Source: Candidatus Aenigmatarchaeota archaeon (GTDB lineage: Archaea > Aenigmatarchaeota > Aenigmatarchaeia > QMZP01). Taken from it: a DNA stretch of 64,000 bases. A program made the translations under genes and the position numbers. Position 1 is the first letter of the stretch. Each line of letters opens with the position of its first letter. The DNA lies in NCBI GenBank assembly GCA_016783545.1, contig JADHWJ010000003.1, forward strand, positions 1-64,000. The letters are read 5' to 3'. The notes under the pieces are model-generated. The model saw nothing but the letters and a program-made list of their open reading frames with translations. It was not told the origin of the DNA and did not search any database. Shown piece after piece: positions 34,706-42,235 of the stretch.

Positions 34706-34939
34706 ATGAATCATCTACTTCTAATCACAATTGTTGTGATCATCAACTATCCTCTTCTCAGGTATGCACTCTATGTAGATTTCAATCTTACGAAGCACTG
34801 GAAAGCCGTGAAACCGGAAACAGAAGAGGAACGAATGGCCAATAATGCATCATATTGGTTAACACGCATCTTCATGTTCGGATGCTTCCTTGTATTGATC
34901 TTTTGGCTCGATTGGATACTCTTTAAGAAGATCGTCTAA
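34706..34939 (+). CDS. Small membrane protein, first of a tandem pair (77 aa)
   Basis: TTAGGAGAAC precedes the ATG. The sequence starts MNHLLLITIVVIINYPLL and ends with a second helix (IFMFGCFLVLIFWLDWILF). The next gene encodes a paralogue with a nearly identical N-terminus, so this is a recent tandem duplication whose middle part has diverged. Function is unknown. Confidence 0.6.
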   Translation: MNHLLLITIVVIINYPLLRYALYVDFNLTKHWKAVKPETEEERMANNASYWLTRIFMFGCFLVLIFWLDWILFKKIV

Positions 34940-34948
34940 GGAGCGGAT

Positions 34949-35188
34949 ATGAAACATCTACTTCTAATCGCAATTGTTGTGATCATCAACTATCCGCTAC
35001 TCGATGCCTTACTCGAGAATGATAGAAACATCAAGTGGAAATGGGAAAGGCAGAGAAAACCGATGATTTTTCCAGGAATGGAAAAACTTAACTCGGCTGT
35101 TATCTTTGTTGCACGCATTTTCATTTTCATATTCTTCAGCATATTGTTCTTTCTGTTTGACATGAAGATCTATAACATGATATTCTGA
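34949..35188 (+). CDS. Small membrane protein, second of a tandem pair (79 aa)
   Basis: The ATG follows AAGGAGCGGAT, 9 nt after the preceding stop. MKHLLLIAIVVIINYPLL is 15 of 18 identical to the start of the neighbour. A basic middle (KWKWERQRK) separates it from a second helix (IFIFIFFSILFFLF). The DNA of the two 5' ends is also nearly identical, supporting recent duplication. Confidence 0.6.
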   Translation: MKHLLLIAIVVIINYPLLDALLENDRNIKWKWERQRKPMIFPGMEKLNSAVIFVARIFIFIFFSILFFLFDMKIYNMIF

Positions 35189-35233
35189 AAGGAGAGTGGG
35201 ACAGATGGCTTCGACCTGATTGTCCCATTATAT

Positions 35234-35248
35234 TGTCATGTTAGCGGT
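35234..35248 (+). repeat. Cassette end motif TGTCATGTTAGCGGT
   Basis: It follows TTATAT and the TGGGACA/TGTCCCA hairpin and runs directly into GTATATAAAAATAT, the probable TATA box of map. The start codon is 43 bp downstream. Confidence 0.65.
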
Positions 35249-35290
35249 GTATATAAAAATATTAATATATCAGAAAGATAAAGTGTTGTT

Positions 35291-36184
35291 ATGGACGCTA
35301 AGATTCTAGAAAAATACAAGAAAGCAGGGCAGATAGCAGCTCATGTAAGAGCTGAAACAGAAAAGAAACTGAAACCAGGCATGAAGCTCTTAGAGATTGC
35401 AGAATTTATTGAATCTTCTATTAGGAAGAAAGGTGGAGAACCAGCATTTCCAGTAAATCTCTCACTAAATGAAATTGCTGCTCATTATACACCTGTATAC
35501 AAGGATGAAACCACTGTAGAAGCAGGTGATCTTCTTAAGATAGATATTGGAGTTCATGTTGACGGATATATAGGGGACCTGGCATTTACATGGTGTTCTG
35601 AGAAGAATCCTTTGATTAAAGCTGCTGAGAAGTGCTTGGGGATAGGCATAAAGGTATCAAAACCTGGTGTAACGGTGTCCGAGCTAGGAAAAGCCATAGA
35701 GGATGCCTCTAAAGAGCAAGGTATAGGTCTTATAATGAATTTAACAGGCCATACCCTGGACAAATTTAAGTTCCATGGAGACCCAATTATCCCTAATAAA
35801 GAGACAGGAAATACACATGCCTTCAAAGAAGGAGATATTATAGCATTGGAACCATTTACTGTTGAAAGCAATGGTTGGGTAAATGAATCAGCGCCTACAG
35901 AGATATACAAGCACGTCATGGACAGACCAGTTAGGTTAAAAGAGGCAAGGGAAATTCTTTTAATGGGAAGAGATCAATTCCACAGCCTTCCATTTGCAAA
36001 AAGATGGTTATATGATAAATACAGCCCTGTAAAAGTTGCGATGTCGCTGAGGCAACTAGAAGCTGCATATGCTGTTGAGGGTTTTCCTGTGCTAAAGGAA
36101 AAGGATGGAAAAAAGATAGCACAGGCAGAGCACACAATAATTGTTGGAGAAAAGCCGTTGGTTACAACTGAATTAAAGGATTAG
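35291..36184 (+). CDS. map: Methionine aminopeptidase, type II
   Basis: The 297-aa protein carries the five metal ligands: Asp in DIGVHVDGYIGD (two), His in LTGHTLDKFKFH, Glu in ALEPFTV and Glu in QAEHTIIV. The ~60-residue insertion with KHVMDRPVRL marks the archaeal/eukaryal type II. It removes N-terminal Met from nascent proteins. The promoter merges with the end of cassette 5. The last codons overlap the convergent surface-protein gene. Confidence 0.95.
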   Translation: MDAKILEKYKKAGQIAAHVRAETEKKLKPGMKLLEIAEFIESSIRKKGGEPAFPVNLSLNEIAAHYTPVYKDETTVEAGDLLKIDIGVHVDGYIGDLAFTWCSEKNPLIKAAEKCLGIGIKVSKPGVTVSELGKAIEDASKEQGIGLIMNLTGHTLDKFKFHGDPIIPNKETGNTHAFKEGDIIALEPFTVESNGWVNESAPTEIYKHVMDRPVRLKEAREILLMGRDQFHSLPFAKRWLYDKYSPVKVAMSLRQLEAAYAVEGFPVLKEKDGKKIAQAEHTIIVGEKPLVTTELKD

Positions 36185-38358
36185 CTTGACCACACAACAA
36201 CCGTTATCTTATTACTATTATGGGAAGAACCACCTGTTGTAACCGCTTTCAGATAGACTTCAATAATACCCTGACTATCTATTAAATACCCTGGATCTAC
36301 ATAAGGATAGTATAGATTACAATCTGTAAAGTCAGGTGATAAGCATCTTTCTCCAGGGTTTTGTAATTGTGGGTCATAATAACCACCAAACCATCTCAGT
36401 TCTCTTAGATCACTATCTATAAAGCCAACATCAGTATCCCTCTCAAACAATACCTGTACTCTATAATCCAGACCGTCTAAAAATTCAAGATCGAACATAC
36501 CTGGATTTAAAACAGCTTTAGATAGATCAACAAATAATCTATAGTAATCTAAAGCAACTTCTTTAGTATAGAAAACTTCATCAATATATCCACCACTACT
36601 ATCTGTTATTATAATCTTTGGTAGATAATCATCTATGTTTACAAAATTTCCTCTTGTAACACATTGATTTGAATCAATATCACATCTACCATCACATAGT
36701 GTGGTAGTATGACTGAGTTCATTGCCATCACAATCATATACTCTAAATCCTTGTGTGTATTTCCCACCGTCTGTTGCAGCGCCAACACAGTCATCATAAT
36801 AACGTTCTGTGCAAGCCGCAGCGCCATCATCATAATCTATGCAGCTTGAACATGTGAATTCACATCTTCCTGTCAACTTATTACAGCTATAGTCAGATCC
36901 TAAAACAGCTGAACATGAATCACAGCCTGGTAATATACCACCACAACCATTATCAAAATCATCATCACCGCATTCAACTTCTGTTCCTATGAAATCATCA
37001 CATGTTTTGCATTCTAAACAGTCTCCAGATATACAATTAAATCCTGCGGGGCAGTCACCACTAAGACCACCACAGCTCAAATATCCGCATTCAGGATCCA
37101 TACCGCACTCATTATCACCACAATCGGGATCACAGCATATACCACCTATATCCATTCCAACACCGCATTCACATTGCCCGCCAATACAAACAAAACCAGC
37201 ACTAGAATCACATGTCCCACAAGAGCCACCGCAGCCATCGTCTCCACATAACTTGCCATCGCAATTTGGTACGCATGGTATTTTCTCACACTTGTTACTG
37301 ACACACTCATAACCATCATCACAAGAACCACAATCAAGTTCCCCTCCGCAGCCGTCATCAGACCATGTTCCACATTCCAAGCCTAGACCACTGCAACTCA
37401 ATGGATTAGCACAAACACATTCATATACCTGAATACCTGTAGGCTTTGTAACTTTCTTGCATATATCTCCATCATCACAGTTACCGCAATTAATTGTACC
37501 GCCACAGCCATTAAGTAATGATCCACAATACATCGGAATATCACGTGTCAGGCAATCAGCAACTGTCAATGGCTCGCAAACACATCGGCCACTTATACAA
37601 CTGGACCTTGGATTATCGCAGGTACCGCAATTAATTGTACCGCCACAGCCATCACTATATGGTCCGCCACACTCTCTTCCTAATGACTCACATGTAATCG
37701 GTTCAGTGCAATCACATACACCTGTTTCTTGATTGCAAGACTCTCTCGCACCTGGACACTCTCCATCAAAATCCCCACAAAGAAGCTCTCCGCAATGATC
37801 AGTACCGCATTCCCTGGTTCCGCAGTCTGGCTGGCATTCGCAATATCCGAACTTAAAATCAGTCTTTTTCTCGCATTTATTGCCTTTACAACTTAGGGCA
37901 CCATCTCCCTGGGTATTAGCAACCCAGCCTTCAGGGCAGTCCAGCTTTTTGCTAACCATCTGGAATTTACTACCTTTCCGCTGGCAGTAACCTTCTTCAA
38001 TTGTATTGCTATCTATCTTTTTGTCAGCTATACACTTCCATTTCCATTTGCCTTTTTCTTTCACCTTTCCACAGACAATTCCACCATAGAACTCATCATT
38101 CCCTAAAGTAAGGGTTTTCCTTGGATTACCCTTGGAAGCATTATCAAATTCAAAACTACCCATTGCTAAATAATTATAATCTCTGCAATTATCGCCTCTC
38201 ACCTTCATTCTAAACTGACCTAAAGGATCTGTTAGATCAATACCCAATTCATCAGCAAAAACAATAATAGAAACAAATGCAACAGCGACTATTGCTATTA
38301 TAGCTATTGGTAATAATTTTTTTATCTGAGTATTTTTCACTACTTTCTTTTTTAGCAT
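36181..38358 (-). CDS. Cysteine-rich anchored surface protein (725 aa)
   Basis: An N-terminal anchor (LLPIAIIAIVAVAFVSIIVFA) is followed by a ~120-aa region. Then comes a long Cys/Gly array (~residues 165-560) built from repeats like CGGTINCGTC, CGDDGCGGSCGTC and CGGYLSCGG. A less cysteine-rich C-terminal domain follows (~570-725). About ten such ~35-aa units, each with six or so cysteines, imply an extended disulfide-stapled stalk outside the cell. Similar repeats are common in surface proteins of small archaea and bacteria. A role in attachment is inferred. Confidence 0.7.
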   Translation of the reverse strand: MLKKKVVKNTQIKKLLPIAIIAIVAVAFVSIIVFADELGIDLTDPLGQFRMKVRGDNCRDYNYLAMGSFEFDNASKGNPRKTLTLGNDEFYGGIVCGKVKEKGKWKWKCIADKKIDSNTIEEGYCQRKGSKFQMVSKKLDCPEGWVANTQGDGALSCKGNKCEKKTDFKFGYCECQPDCGTRECGTDHCGELLCGDFDGECPGARESCNQETGVCDCTEPITCESLGRECGGPYSDGCGGTINCGTCDNPRSSCISGRCVCEPLTVADCLTRDIPMYCGSLLNGCGGTINCGNCDDGDICKKVTKPTGIQVYECVCANPLSCSGLGLECGTWSDDGCGGELDCGSCDDGYECVSNKCEKIPCVPNCDGKLCGDDGCGGSCGTCDSSAGFVCIGGQCECGVGMDIGGICCDPDCGDNECGMDPECGYLSCGGLSGDCPAGFNCISGDCLECKTCDDFIGTEVECGDDDFDNGCGGILPGCDSCSAVLGSDYSCNKLTGRCEFTCSSCIDYDDGAAACTERYYDDCVGAATDGGKYTQGFRVYDCDGNELSHTTTLCDGRCDIDSNQCVTRGNFVNIDDYLPKIIITDSSGGYIDEVFYTKEVALDYYRLFVDLSKAVLNPGMFDLEFLDGLDYRVQVLFERDTDVGFIDSDLRELRWFGGYYDPQLQNPGERCLSPDFTDCNLYYPYVDPGYLIDSQGIIEVYLKAVTTGGSSHNSNKITVVVWSS

Positions 38359-38454
38359 TAATATATACTTTGGTTTTTATTTTATTTAAATATGATAAAG
38401 GGATTTCGAATTGGTGAAGCATATTAATTAAAAGATTCAATTCCAAGTTTTAGT

Positions 38455-38898
38455 ATGCCTAAAATAGGTCCTGGTGTTGGAGTAGCTGCAATGATTGTAA
38501 AGGATGGGAATGTGCTTCTTGGTAAAAGGCATGATGATCCTGAAAAAGCTGATTCTCTTATGCATGGTGAAGGTACATGGACAATGCCTGGCGGTAAATT
38601 GGATTTTGGTGAAGGCCTTATCAATGGTGTTTGCAGAGAAGTATCTGAAGAAACCAGTTTAGAACTGGATAAAGAAAAGATTAAATTGTTTAGCATTGGA
38701 AATGAGATAGTACATGATGCTCATTTTATAACACTTGGCTTTCTTTCTAAGGACTTTCAAGGTGAAGCTGAAATAATGGAACCTGATGAGATAACAGAAT
38801 GGAGGTGGTTTCCATTGGATAGTCCACCAGAACCAATGTTTCCACCAGCTGAGAAGATGTTAAAGAACTATTTAGACAAGGAATTGTATAAACACTGA
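38455..38898 (+). CDS. NUDIX hydrolase
   Basis: The Nudix box GGKLDFGEGLINGVCREVSEE with TSL is intact apart from the usual G being S after EET. Length 147 aa. The ADPLMHGEGTW-like segment before the box and the C-terminal EWRWFPLDSPPEPMFPPA resemble nucleotide-triphosphate-type Nudix enzymes. Substrate unknown. Confidence 0.87.
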   Translation: MPKIGPGVGVAAMIVKDGNVLLGKRHDDPEKADSLMHGEGTWTMPGGKLDFGEGLINGVCREVSEETSLELDKEKIKLFSIGNEIVHDAHFITLGFLSKDFQGEAEIMEPDEITEWRWFPLDSPPEPMFPPAEKMLKNYLDKELYKH

Positions 38899-38900
38899 TT

Positions 38901-39065
38901 TTAATTGCTCAGAACTGACTCTTCGTCCATATCTATTTCTTCTCTGCCTGCAACAACCCCGAACTTTGAGAAAATAGAACTACATTGCGGACATCTGAAC
39001 ACATCTGGATCAGTCTCCCAATTCTTACCCTTAGTTCCGCAGAAAGGACAATTATTATTAAACAT
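38901..39065 (-). CDS. Zinc-ribbon protein (54 aa)
   Basis: This is below the track cutoff. MFNNNCPFCGTKGKNW and FRCPQCSSIF give two CxxC knuckles typical of zinc ribbons in transcription and translation factors. The tail is acidic (EEIDMDEES). It lies just downstream of the L32e gene on the same strand, 29 bp away, so it may be part of the ribosomal protein transcript. Confidence 0.65.
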   Translation of the reverse strand: MFNNNCPFCGTKGKNWETDPDVFRCPQCSSIFSKFGVVAGREEIDMDEESVLSN

Positions 39066-39094
39066 GCAAATCAATAAACTATATTGTTAATTAA

Positions 39095-39409
39095 CTATTT
39101 ATTCTTTACATGGAGTCCTTGTTTTTCTGCATTTTTAAGGATTTCCAATCTCTTTTTCTTCCCAACACCAGAAGCAATTAATAGAATACCTTTCTTGTCT
39201 GTTTTTTTAAGATCTGAAACATTAAAAACTCTGAATATTTTCTTTCCACCAACTGTTCCTCTTATAGAACTTGGTTTTTTATAGCCTACTATAGGCATCT
39301 TTCCTCTCCCTTTTAATTTTTTCTTTAGTTTGTTATCTAAGCCCCTTGGCTTTCTCCAAACTTTTTTTAGTTTTTTGTTACTCTGTTTTGCTCTTTTGAA
39401 TATTTTCAT
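39095..39409 (-). CDS. rpl32e: Ribosomal protein L32e
   Basis: The 104-aa product contains the L32e core: WRKPRGLDNKLKKKLKGRGKMPIVGYKKPSSIRG, and later KRLEILKNAEKQGLHVKNK. It is a structural protein of the archaeal large subunit. It normally follows L6 directly; here a LAGLIDADG gene sits between them. AGGT precedes the ATG. Confidence 0.93.
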   Translation of the reverse strand: MKIFKRAKQSNKKLKKVWRKPRGLDNKLKKKLKGRGKMPIVGYKKPSSIRGTVGGKKIFRVFNVSDLKKTDKKGILLIASGVGKKKRLEILKNAEKQGLHVKNK

Positions 39410-39415
39410 AATAAC

Positions 39416-40522
39416 CTAGTTGTTTTTATCCTTGACAATATGTTTTGAATGACGCCATGCCGTTGATGTAGATATATTTAGTTTTTTTCCTATACCAGAA
39501 TAGCTTAGCTCATTTTTCCTCAATTCTATTATTTTTGATTTCAACATTGAAACTTTCCAATTCGGAGTTTGATACATTTTATATCCATTAATTAAATTAT
39601 ACAAGTTCTCTTTTTTTCTTTTTATATTGAAATTAATACATTTAGCAAAATTTTCCAGTGGTCTTCTTGATTTAATAAATACACCAACTTTTCTAATACT
39701 TAGACCATCAATACCAACATCTTTTAGTAAGGAAGCTATCTCTTTTTTACCAATTTCATTTCTAGAACATAGAACCACACATTTTGTAGTATCGTAATTG
39801 GCAACAGATCCCTGAGAATCGGCCATTCCTTGGAGATATTTTGCTTTAATGTTTTTTGAAGCCTTTTTGATAACTTCTGGTATATCCCAAGTTTTTTCTT
39901 TAAAATTAGCATTATAATTTAGAATATCGTCACATACCGCTTTAGATTGTAAAATGCATTTATAATGTATTTTTGTATCACCTCTTCTCATTTTTAGTTT
40001 TACGATTTTAGGTTTTATTCCATACGTAATATTTAAACATAGACTGAAATATTTAATAAAATCCAAGTCAGTAGCTTCAAGGGCAACTCTATGAACTCCA
40101 TTGTCTTTCCTATACTCAATAAAACCATCTCCAGGTCCAACAACACCTAAAACATAAGCCTTTTCAGAAGTTAATTGATGATGTTTGTAGTTTAAAATTT
40201 TTTTAGGATCTCCTCGTTTTTTTAGATTAATATCCTCTTTATGTAAATGTCTTTGAACTGTAGAAAAACTAAAATCACAGTTTTGAGCTATCTGATTTAT
40301 TGACCATCCTTTTTTATACAATTCGACAAACCTTCTATGTAGGTATATGTTAACTGCATCCTTTGGGGATATCCTAAATCTTACATTCTTTTTTAATAAA
40401 TTATTCCTTACACTAGTCTTACTCATACCTATTTTTTTGGATATTTTATCTGTTCCCAGACCCTTTTTATATAACAATACCATCGATTTCTGTAAGCCTT
40501 CTGAACTTTTCTTATTGATCAT
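39416..40522 (-). CDS. LAGLIDADG homing endonuclease with HTH modules, inserted between L6 and L32e
   Basis: I start at MINKKSSEG (40522), overlapping the L6 stop by 11 nt, instead of 20 codons earlier. Two N-terminal helix-turn-helix units (LGTDKISKKIGMSKTSV and WSINQIAQNCDFSFSTV) precede two LAGLIDADG motifs, VLGVVGPGDGFI and YLQGMADSQGSV, each with its acidic residue. A third HTH (LSYSGIGKKLNISTSTAW) is C-terminal. A double-motif enzyme acts as a monomer. It is free-standing, not an intein, and is transcribed with the ribosomal protein genes. Confidence 0.85.
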   Translation of the reverse strand: MINKKSSEGLQKSMVLLYKKGLGTDKISKKIGMSKTSVRNNLLKKNVRFRISPKDAVNIYLHRRFVELYKKGWSINQIAQNCDFSFSTVQRHLHKEDINLKKRGDPKKILNYKHHQLTSEKAYVLGVVGPGDGFIEYRKDNGVHRVALEATDLDFIKYFSLCLNITYGIKPKIVKLKMRRGDTKIHYKCILQSKAVCDDILNYNANFKEKTWDIPEVIKKASKNIKAKYLQGMADSQGSVANYDTTKCVVLCSRNEIGKKEIASLLKDVGIDGLSIRKVGVFIKSRRPLENFAKCINFNIKRKKENLYNLINGYKMYQTPNWKVSMLKSKIIELRKNELSYSGIGKKLNISTSTAWRHSKHIVKDKNN

Positions 40523-41063
40523 GTTCAATCTCCTTAGCTTTCTGAGTGAGCCAGCAGCCATCCTGGAAAACCCTTCTGTCATAACCTCTTACAATTGTTA
40601 ACTGCTCAATTTTTGCAGCTGCCTGTCCCACAGTATCTCTGTTGATACCTGAAATTACTACTTCATCCTTTTGTATTTTAACATCAACACCTTCTGGCAG
40701 GCTAACCTTCCTTGGTTTCTTCTCTCCCATGAAATTGTTAATTATGAATTCATTACTCTCTGTACTTAATTTAACAGGAAAATGCGTATATACCATTTTC
40801 ATCTTTGCTTCGAATCCCTTTTCAACCCCAGCAAGCATGTTATTCAGGTGTGCGGCCCATGTACCTAATATAGCCTTTATTTTCTTGTTTTTTTCTTCTG
40901 TACTAATTTTAATATTATTTCCCTTTACAGAAAGCTTTACAAGCGGGTGATTAAATATTCTTTCAATTTCGCCTTTTGATCCTTTTACAGCTACTTTTTT
41001 CCCTTCCTGCTTCACATCTATTCCTTCTGGAATAACGATCTCTTTCTTTGCTATTTCTGGCAT
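40512..41063 (-). CDS. rpl6: Ribosomal protein L6
   Basis: The protein matches archaeal L6/uL6: MPEIAKKEIVIPEGIDV, GTWAAHLNNMLAGVEKGF, and the C-terminal YDRRVFQDGCWLTQK. I start at the internal MPEIAKK. It binds the 23S rRNA sarcin-ricin region. The stop region overlaps the LAGLIDADG gene. Interruption of the usual L6-L32e pair is the notable feature. Confidence 0.95.
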   Translation of the reverse strand: MPEIAKKEIVIPEGIDVKQEGKKVAVKGSKGEIERIFNHPLVKLSVKGNNIKISTEEKNKKIKAILGTWAAHLNNMLAGVEKGFEAKMKMVYTHFPVKLSTESNEFIINNFMGEKKPRKVSLPEGVDVKIQKDEVVISGINRDTVGQAAAKIEQLTIVRGYDRRVFQDGCWLTQKAKEIEHDQ

Positions 41064-41108
41064 GATTATCACTTTTACTTTAATAATTAAAATAAATAGC
41101 TTTTAAAC

Positions 41109-42230
41109 TTATTTTTTCTTTTTTTCAGGTATTCTACCTATAAGCTCGAAACTGCCTGTGCCTATAGGAGCAACCTGGTTCATCATTATATTTTCAACTG
41201 TTCCTCTTAAACCATCACTTTCACCAGATATAGAAGCGGCTATAAAGTGTTTCTTTGTTTCTTCAAAGCTGGCCCTCACAAGAATTGAAGATTTCTGACC
41301 TGAAATACCATACCTTCCTATTGCTCTTATATCTCCTTCAAATGTCATTAAATCTGCAAGTATCATTACATATCTCACATCTACACCAAGACCCTGCTCT
41401 TCCATTGTATATCTTGCTTCATTGATTATGGAATTTCTTGCGGCCTCAATACCTAAAACAGAATATATTTCGAATATGTCATTTGAAAATGTCTTTGTTG
41501 TGTCAACTCCTTCCACATTAAATACCTTTTTCAGATTAGATCCCAGAGTATTGATTACCCATTCATCACCCTCTTTTAGAACAATGACCTGTGTTATTCC
41601 CTTTATACCAGCTATATGAGTTTCCAAAAAATTATATTTGAGCTTGTAAAGGCCTGCAATATCCTTTTTCTTTAATTTCACTATTATAACATTTTCTTCT
41701 TCATCAACATCTACCAGACCATCTCTTACTTTGAGTTTCTTTTTAAGAGTTTTCATCTCTATACCATATCTTTTTAATTTAGACATATCTGGCTTACATT
41801 TTACCCACAGATCTGTCATATCAACTGTAGTTGTTTTTACAACATCCTTTACTTTTACTTCCTTTATCTGCTCTGCTATTTTCTTTACTTTTTCTATGTC
41901 CTGGAATTCCTGTAATATGTATATCATCATGCTCGGTGTTGTTGGTGATTTCCTCGCATCAAATATCTCTATCATTCTTGGAAGTCCTAGTGTTACCTGT
42001 ATACCTGCTGTACCTGCGAAGTGGTATGTTCTCATCGTAAGCTGAGTAGCAGGCTCTGATAGGGACTGTGCTGTAATAACACCAACAGGCTCTTCTGGTG
42101 AGTATTTATATTCTTTGTAAAGTTTAATTACTTTTTCTTCTATCTGTTTCCTTTCTTTTTCAGGTATTTTTTCGTCTTCAAAATATTTCTTGACTTCTTT
42201 CTCAATTTTTTCTGGAAGTTTAATTGTCAT
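41109..42230 (-). CDS. rpoA2: DNA-directed RNA polymerase subunit A''
   Basis: This is the C-terminal part of the largest subunit. The trigger-loop region [26 protein letters not shown] is intact, and the jaw and C-terminal helix follow ([22 protein letters not shown]). The start at 42230 has AGGTGA just upstream and is preferred to the GTG nine nt earlier. It follows rpoA1 by 5 nt in the operon. Confidence 0.97.
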   Translation of the reverse strand: MTIKLPEKIEKEVKKYFEDEKIPEKERKQIEEKVIKLYKEYKYSPEEPVGVITAQSLSEPATQLTMRTYHFAGTAGIQVTLGLPRMIEIFDARKSPTTPSMMIYILQEFQDIEKVKKIAEQIKEVKVKDVVKTTTVDMTDLWVKCKPDMSKLKRYGIEMKTLKKKLKVRDGLVDVDEEENVIIVKLKKKDIAGLYKLKYNFLETHIAGIKGITQVIVLKEGDEWVINTLGSNLKKVFNVEGVDTTKTFSNDIFEIYSVLGIEAARNSIINEARYTMEEQGLGVDVRYVMILADLMTFEGDIRAIGRYGISGQKSSILVRASFEETKKHFIAASISGESDGLRGTVENIMMNQVAPIGTGSFELIGRIPEKKKK

Positions 42231-42235
42231 ATATC

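Larger units (their letters stand above)
34640..35248. mobile_element. Small gene cassette 5 (duplicated membrane genes)
   Basis: Two tandem paralogous genes with good ribosome binding sites are followed by a hairpin (TGGGACA/TGTCCCA) and the end motif TGTCATGTTAGCGGT (35234-35248). The left boundary just after the YkgJ stop is inferred from composition. Confidence 0.45.

Noticed and set aside
9220-35248. Cassette end motif as a classic integron attC/attI site
   Set aside because: The core does not match RYYYAAC/GTTRRRY, cassettes are dispersed instead of arrayed, and no IntI-type gene is present. The resemblance is functional only.
9220-35248. Motif purely as a transcription-factor operator of a regulon
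   Set aside because: The copy at 23671 lies at the 3' end of a convergent gene, one copy is inverted upon another at 9220, and almost all coincide with a composition step. An additional promoter role is still possible and is listed as a finding.
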